Source of the DNA: an uncultured Collinsella sp.
GTDB taxonomy: Bacteria > Actinomycetota > Coriobacteriia > Coriobacteriales > Coriobacteriaceae
NCBI GenBank assembly: GCA_900545665.1
Contig: UQZU01000017.1
Location: 1 to 42,707, forward strand
Direction: 5' to 3'
Length of the DNA stretch: 42,707 bases
Each line of letters starts with the position of its first letter. Within the stretch, counting starts at the first letter, position 1. Below the pieces are notes generated by a model that was given only the letters and a program-made list of their open reading frames with translations, was not told the DNA's origin and ran no database searches. Below, piece by piece: positions 39,188 to 42,707 of the stretch. A program made the position numbers and the translations under genes.

Positions 39188-40600
39188 ATGGCATCAAAGA
39201 ACCTTTTGCCCGTTGCCGCGCTCTGTAGTGCGCTTGCCACCGGCATGCCCGTTGCCGCTCTAGCGACACCCGCCGTGGACGCCCCCTTACCTGCCGTCAA
39301 CTGTCTCGCCACAAACCAGATGAGCACCATCGCGCGCCAACGCTTCTCGCTTGCGCAGGCAAGCATTTCGGCCTCGGGGTGCCTCCGTCGCTGCACGAAC
39401 AGCTCGATAGTCGTGGATACCGAGCACTCGAGCACAGCGGACGGCCCCCTAACGGGATGCGTTATCTGCACATGGCGCGCAGCTGCAACTGATGCCGATG
39501 GCGATTCCTGCGACGTGGAGCTGTGCCTCGACATCACCCTGTCCGATGACTCGGCGGACGGGGCAACAGTCGCCTTCGACAGCACGTTTTTCGAAAACGG
39601 AGGGGGTGTATGCCTGGGCTGCGTCCCCTCGAGCGCCGATGGCACGCAGCCCGCTATCTCATTCACCGCATCGCTGAAAATGACCAAGGCGGGCACCGAC
39701 GCCACGGCAAATGGCGAGATCGCTCTAATGTTCTACGCGAGCGGCACAGAAAGCCAGGAGATTCGGGGCAAACAGCGGACCGGATCGCTCAGCCTGACGC
39801 GAGGGGCAGATCCCGGTCCTGTCGATATCAGTACCGAAACGCAAGATGTGCATCACGTCCTTGTCGATCCGGCGCTCCTCGAGATGGAATGGAGCGGAGT
39901 AGGAGCGGTCGGACTCGCCCCCTCGACAGGTGACATCGCAAGCGACTCCAGCGAGAGCAGCGGTGAAATAGCGCCTGGGGACAATGGCGCACCAGGCGGC
40001 ATAACACCGCCATCGAGCGGTCCTTCAGCCACTTTCAGCGAGCCAAGCGAAACAGCCACCGCAGTGGGCGGCACGCAAGCTGGCGAAAACTTGGGGTGTC
40101 CCATGCCGGCAGACATCGACGAGGGCAATTGTTGCATGATGGTCGCGCTCGACCGCACGGAAACCGTCGACGCCGCGAGCATTGAGGTCACCGCTGCCGA
40201 TAAGCCCGTCCGCAAAGCAGCCATTATCGCATTCCCTAAAACCGTCGAAGTTGTTTTTCTGCCATCGGGCGAGGTCGTAGCCCCCACCTTGCTCACCTTG
40301 CTTGGGGCAAAGGGCACGGCCAACCAAATCGACAACCTCACGGTAGCCGACCCTGCGACCACCGCAAAACTGCACCTGTATGCCGTAACCTCGGACGGAG
40401 GCAAAACCGAGGAATTCGACGGTGAGAATCTCCTGAATAACCGGATACTCCATAAAATGGAAGACGTCTCGTATCAAATTGAGCTCGTGGGATTTGACCG
40501 AGCTCGAGATGCCGATATCATCGCCGCGGCCATTGAGTCCCCGCAGCGACTCATGACGCTGTGCTTCGATTACAGCCCCTATGTCGTGATGGGAGGCTGA
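39188..40600 (+). CDS. Large secreted cysteine-rich protein
   Basis: The 470-residue protein has a signal peptide cut after AALA (about 26). The N-terminal domain (about 38-155) is rich in paired Cys: CLRRC, CVIC, CDVELC and CLGC. Next is a beta-rich part, a Ser/Gly/Pro/Glu linker (about 255-300), then a C-terminal domain opening with CPMPADIDEGNCC. The latter contains PTLLTLLGAKG and IDNL text reminiscent of the 199-residue protein. There is no sortase signal or C-terminal helix. AAGGAG is 5 bases before the ATG. It may be an adhesin or pilus tip subunit. The function is unknown; the Cys pairs suggest disulfides or metal binding. Confidence 0.8.
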   Translation: MASKNLLPVAALCSALATGMPVAALATPAVDAPLPAVNCLATNQMSTIARQRFSLAQASISASGCLRRCTNSSIVVDTEHSSTADGPLTGCVICTWRAAATDADGDSCDVELCLDITLSDDSADGATVAFDSTFFENGGGVCLGCVPSSADGTQPAISFTASLKMTKAGTDATANGEIALMFYASGTESQEIRGKQRTGSLSLTRGADPGPVDISTETQDVHHVLVDPALLEMEWSGVGAVGLAPSTGDIASDSSESSGEIAPGDNGAPGGITPPSSGPSATFSEPSETATAVGGTQAGENLGCPMPADIDEGNCCMMVALDRTETVDAASIEVTAADKPVRKAAIIAFPKTVEVVFLPSGEVVAPTLLTLLGAKGTANQIDNLTVADPATTAKLHLYAVTSDGGKTEEFDGENLLNNRILHKMEDVSYQIELVGFDRARDADIIAAAIESPQRLMTLCFDYSPYVVMGG

Positions 40601-40718
40601 GGCTCGGGCATCAAATGCCGTCATTAATACCACTTATATAACGTATAGGATGAGGCATGACGCACCCTGCAGCCCGTTCTGCTACGATTGCCAGGTTGGC
40701 ATCAATATGGGAGGGTTC

Positions 40719-41435
40719 ATGCCGGGTTTGGGAACGGTCATCAACGTCGCACTTTTGATTGCGGGCGGACTGCTGGGCCTTATAGGCGGACGCTTTATCA
40801 CACCCCGCATCCAAGACACGCTCATGAAGGCGTCGGGGCTGTGCGTTTTGTTTATCGGACTGGGCGGCACCATGCAAAAGATGCTCGTCATTGACGGGAA
40901 AGCGCTGGAGACCACCGGCACCACCATGCTCATCGTCTCGTTTGCCCTCGGCTCGCTCATCGGCGAGGCCGTTAACCTGGAAGCCGGCATCGAAAACCTG
41001 GGCGAATGGCTCAAGCGCAAAACCGGCAGCGAGGGAGACAACGAGTTCACCAATGCCTTTGTCTCGACATCGCTGACCGTCTGCATCGGTGCCATGGCTA
41101 TCGTGGGATCAATCCAAGACGGCTTGCTCGGCGACTGGTCCACGCTTGCCCTCAAGGGCGCGTTGGACTGCATCATCGTCTGCACCATGACGGCTTCGCT
41201 CGGCCGCGGCTGCATCTTCTCCGCCCTGCCCGTTGCCGTATTCCAGGGAACGATTACGCTGTTTGCCGGCGCGCTCTCCCCCATCATGACCGCCGCCGCC
41301 CTCGACAGTCTATCGCTCGTGGGCTCTATACTCATCTTCTGCGTCGGCGTCAACCTCATCCGTCCTCAGACCTTCCGCACGGCCAATATGCTCCCCTCCG
41401 TTGTCATAGCCGTCATCTACGCCCTCCTGTTCTAA
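40719..41435 (+). CDS. DUF554 family membrane protein
   Basis: The 238-residue protein has about seven hydrophobic segments. Family marks are GTVINVALLIAGGLLGLIGGRFI at the start, GKALETTGTTMLIVSFALGSLIGE, FVSTSLTVCIGAMAIVGSIQDGL and a terminal helix. The family is uncharacterised; a transport role is assumed. GGGAGG is 4 bases before the ATG at 40719. The longer frame from 40650 begins in a segment with no ribosome binding site. It is separated from the surface cluster by about 118 bases, including AT-rich TTATATAACGTATAGG, which may hold its promoter. Confidence 0.88.
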   Translation: MPGLGTVINVALLIAGGLLGLIGGRFITPRIQDTLMKASGLCVLFIGLGGTMQKMLVIDGKALETTGTTMLIVSFALGSLIGEAVNLEAGIENLGEWLKRKTGSEGDNEFTNAFVSTSLTVCIGAMAIVGSIQDGLLGDWSTLALKGALDCIIVCTMTASLGRGCIFSALPVAVFQGTITLFAGALSPIMTAAALDSLSLVGSILIFCVGVNLIRPQTFRTANMLPSVVIAVIYALLF

Positions 41436-41523
41436 ATCTATCTACGTAGCGGTATCTCGAACACCTGTTTGATGCTGTGCTATGATATGAGGTCACCGAA
41501 GCTGCGTTAGGAGAGGAGAAACG

Positions 41524-42665
41524 GTGGCCGACCAGGACATCAAGATGCTCATCGAGCGCATTATGGCCGAGGCCCGGACCCATCAGTCTGCTCGCTTCTC
41601 AAACGAAGTCTATGCTGACGAGCCGATTCTCAAAACCGGTCGTCAGATGCAGAATTTCCTTCCCGACCAGTACCGCAAGATGCGCGAGATATCGCGCTGG
41701 CAGGATGACCCCAAAGGCGGCGCGGGTCGCTGGCTTTCGGAAGCCGAGCTTTTCTACCGCCAAGGCCTGCTGATGGCCGACTTTGAGGACGACTGCCCCT
41801 ACAACGGCACATTCAAGTCGTACTTTCCCACCTATAACGCCATGAGCGATCGGCAGCTGCGCGGCTATTTTACCTGGCGCACCCAAGTGCGCCGCGGAAC
41901 CGTCGAGGAAACGTCTACGTCCTTTGCCTTTCTGTATCTCTATGAGCTGATCTGCGGCATTGGCGTAGATGACCCACTCGATGGTTTTAACAAAATCAAG
42001 GCCTTTTGGGATGCCTATCGCGCCTTTGAACCCGGCATCGACCGGTTCGCACGCGTGTGGCTGCAGGACTACGCCGTGTTCCACGGACTCGACCCCAAGC
42101 TGCTTCGCGACTCTAAAACCGTCATGTTCGATAACGCCCTTATCGAGCTGCGGCGTGCGGCGCGAGACCTTGCGCCCGCGCCAACGCCGTCAGACCTGGC
42201 GCCTGCGCGTCGCAAGACCTCCGAGCCCACGCTCCCCCTTCCGCCCGACGAGGCAGGCGAGGAGCAACTCATGACCGCTATAAACGCCCTCTCCACGTAC
42301 AACCTGAATAACTCACGGCTCGACCGTTCCCACCATCGCGACCTGCGCCACGTGGCATGCGCCGTGTATGTCCGTATGGCGCGCTACTATGACACGCACC
42401 GAAAGACCGGCATCGTAGCGAGCTTGTTTGGGGAGGAGACGGCCATGCCCTACACCATGTTTGCCTCGGCCGTGTTCTTTGCGCCCGAGTGCCACGAGGA
42501 CTGCGAATATCGCCTGGACCCCATTCACATCTATCGCTGCCAAAATGGCTTTTGGGAATGCATGCGCATCCACGGCAGCAGACAAAAGAGTAGCAAGCTC
42601 GGTGAGATGATGCGCGCCTGCGACCAACGCCTGCGCCTGGCCCTAGACCCCACCCATCCCCTAAA
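41524..42665 (+). CDS. TerB N-terminal-domain (TerB_N) protein, truncated by contig end
   Basis: The frame starts at a GTG with GGAGAGGAG 5 bases upstream and runs about 380 codons until it meets adapter sequence at 42666. The stretch MSDRQLRGYFTWRTQVRRGTVEE, followed by SFAFLYLYELICGIGVDDP, is the TerB_N hallmark. Then come a Pro/Ala-rich linker and a second, helical, Cys-containing part. TerB_N proteins have tellurite-resistance-like domains of unknown role, sometimes linked to phage defence or metal stress. Residues past 380 in any translation (LLYTSDAADDGE) come from adapter. The true C-terminus is missing. Confidence 0.85.
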
Positions 42666-42707
42666 CTGTCTCTTATACACATCTGACGCTGCCGACGACG
42701 GAGAGAG
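42666..42707. other. Illumina Nextera adapter at contig end (not genomic)
   Basis: CTGTCTCTTATACACATCT (42666-42684) is the Tn5 mosaic end. GACGCTGCCGACGA (42685-42698) is the reverse complement of the Nextera read-1 adapter. CGGAGAGA (42699-42706) matches the reverse complement of the i5 index TCTCTCCG, and the final G begins the flow-cell oligo. On the minus strand this gives the well-known artefact peptide MCIRDS. Confidence 0.98.

Noticed and set aside
42278..42682. Minus-strand frame beginning MCIRDS
   Set aside because: Its first residues are translated Nextera adapter and the rest is antisense to the TerB_N gene.

Overview
The window is about 43 kb of high-GC chromosome from a Gram-positive anaerobe. 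The best fit is Coriobacteriia, probably Collinsella. This rests on protein and codon style and on gene content: a RecJ-helicase fusion, a one-piece FGAM synthase, a liv ABC operon, an Etf-linked FAD oxidase, and secreted proteins with a sortase-like tail. It is inference, because no 16S gene is present. The right end is not genomic: the last 42 bases are Illumina Nextera adapter, so the final gene is cut by the contig end.

Layout. Bases 1-2031 (minus strand) carry a translation block: tRNA-Leu(CAA), a 5' leader with an intrinsic-terminator-like hairpin, then infC-rpmI-rplT. infC appears to start at a rare AUA codon. The 3' tail of the tRNA gene plus its terminator is duplicated. Bases 2069-5496 hold a transglutaminase-like protein, class II aldolase (fba) and an MBL-fold hydrolase. 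Bases 5585-11248 hold a bifunctional (p)ppGpp synthetase/hydrolase and a 1095-residue fusion of RecJ exonuclease to a RecQ-like helicase. Bases 11524-14031 hold a bile-acid:sodium-symporter-family transporter, a DUF4931/GalT-like protein and cutC.

Bases 14207-19068 are a complete branched-chain amino acid ABC operon (livK-H-M-G-F, minus strand). Just upstream of it is a decayed livK copy with three retained fragments. Then follow homoserine dehydrogenase, an SDR oxidoreductase, a CPA2-type antiporter, a 1248-residue PurL/PurQ fusion, an EamA exporter, a membrane diguanylate cyclase, a KdgT-like permease, AzlCD and an HD hydrolase.

Bases 33444-37069 are an operon of FAD-linked oxidase, EtfB and EtfA with an N-terminal two-cluster ferredoxin. 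This is the layout of the electron-confurcating lactate dehydrogenase (LctDBC type). Bases 37415-40600 are a five-gene run of unrecognised small, anchored and secreted proteins, the least explained part of the window. It is followed by a DUF554 membrane protein and a TerB_N-type protein truncated by the adapter.

Many intergenic spaces hold near-perfect hairpins. Most are intrinsic terminators. Two (3641-3732 and 14091-14157) are long palindromes without a terminator signature and look like dispersed repeat elements.
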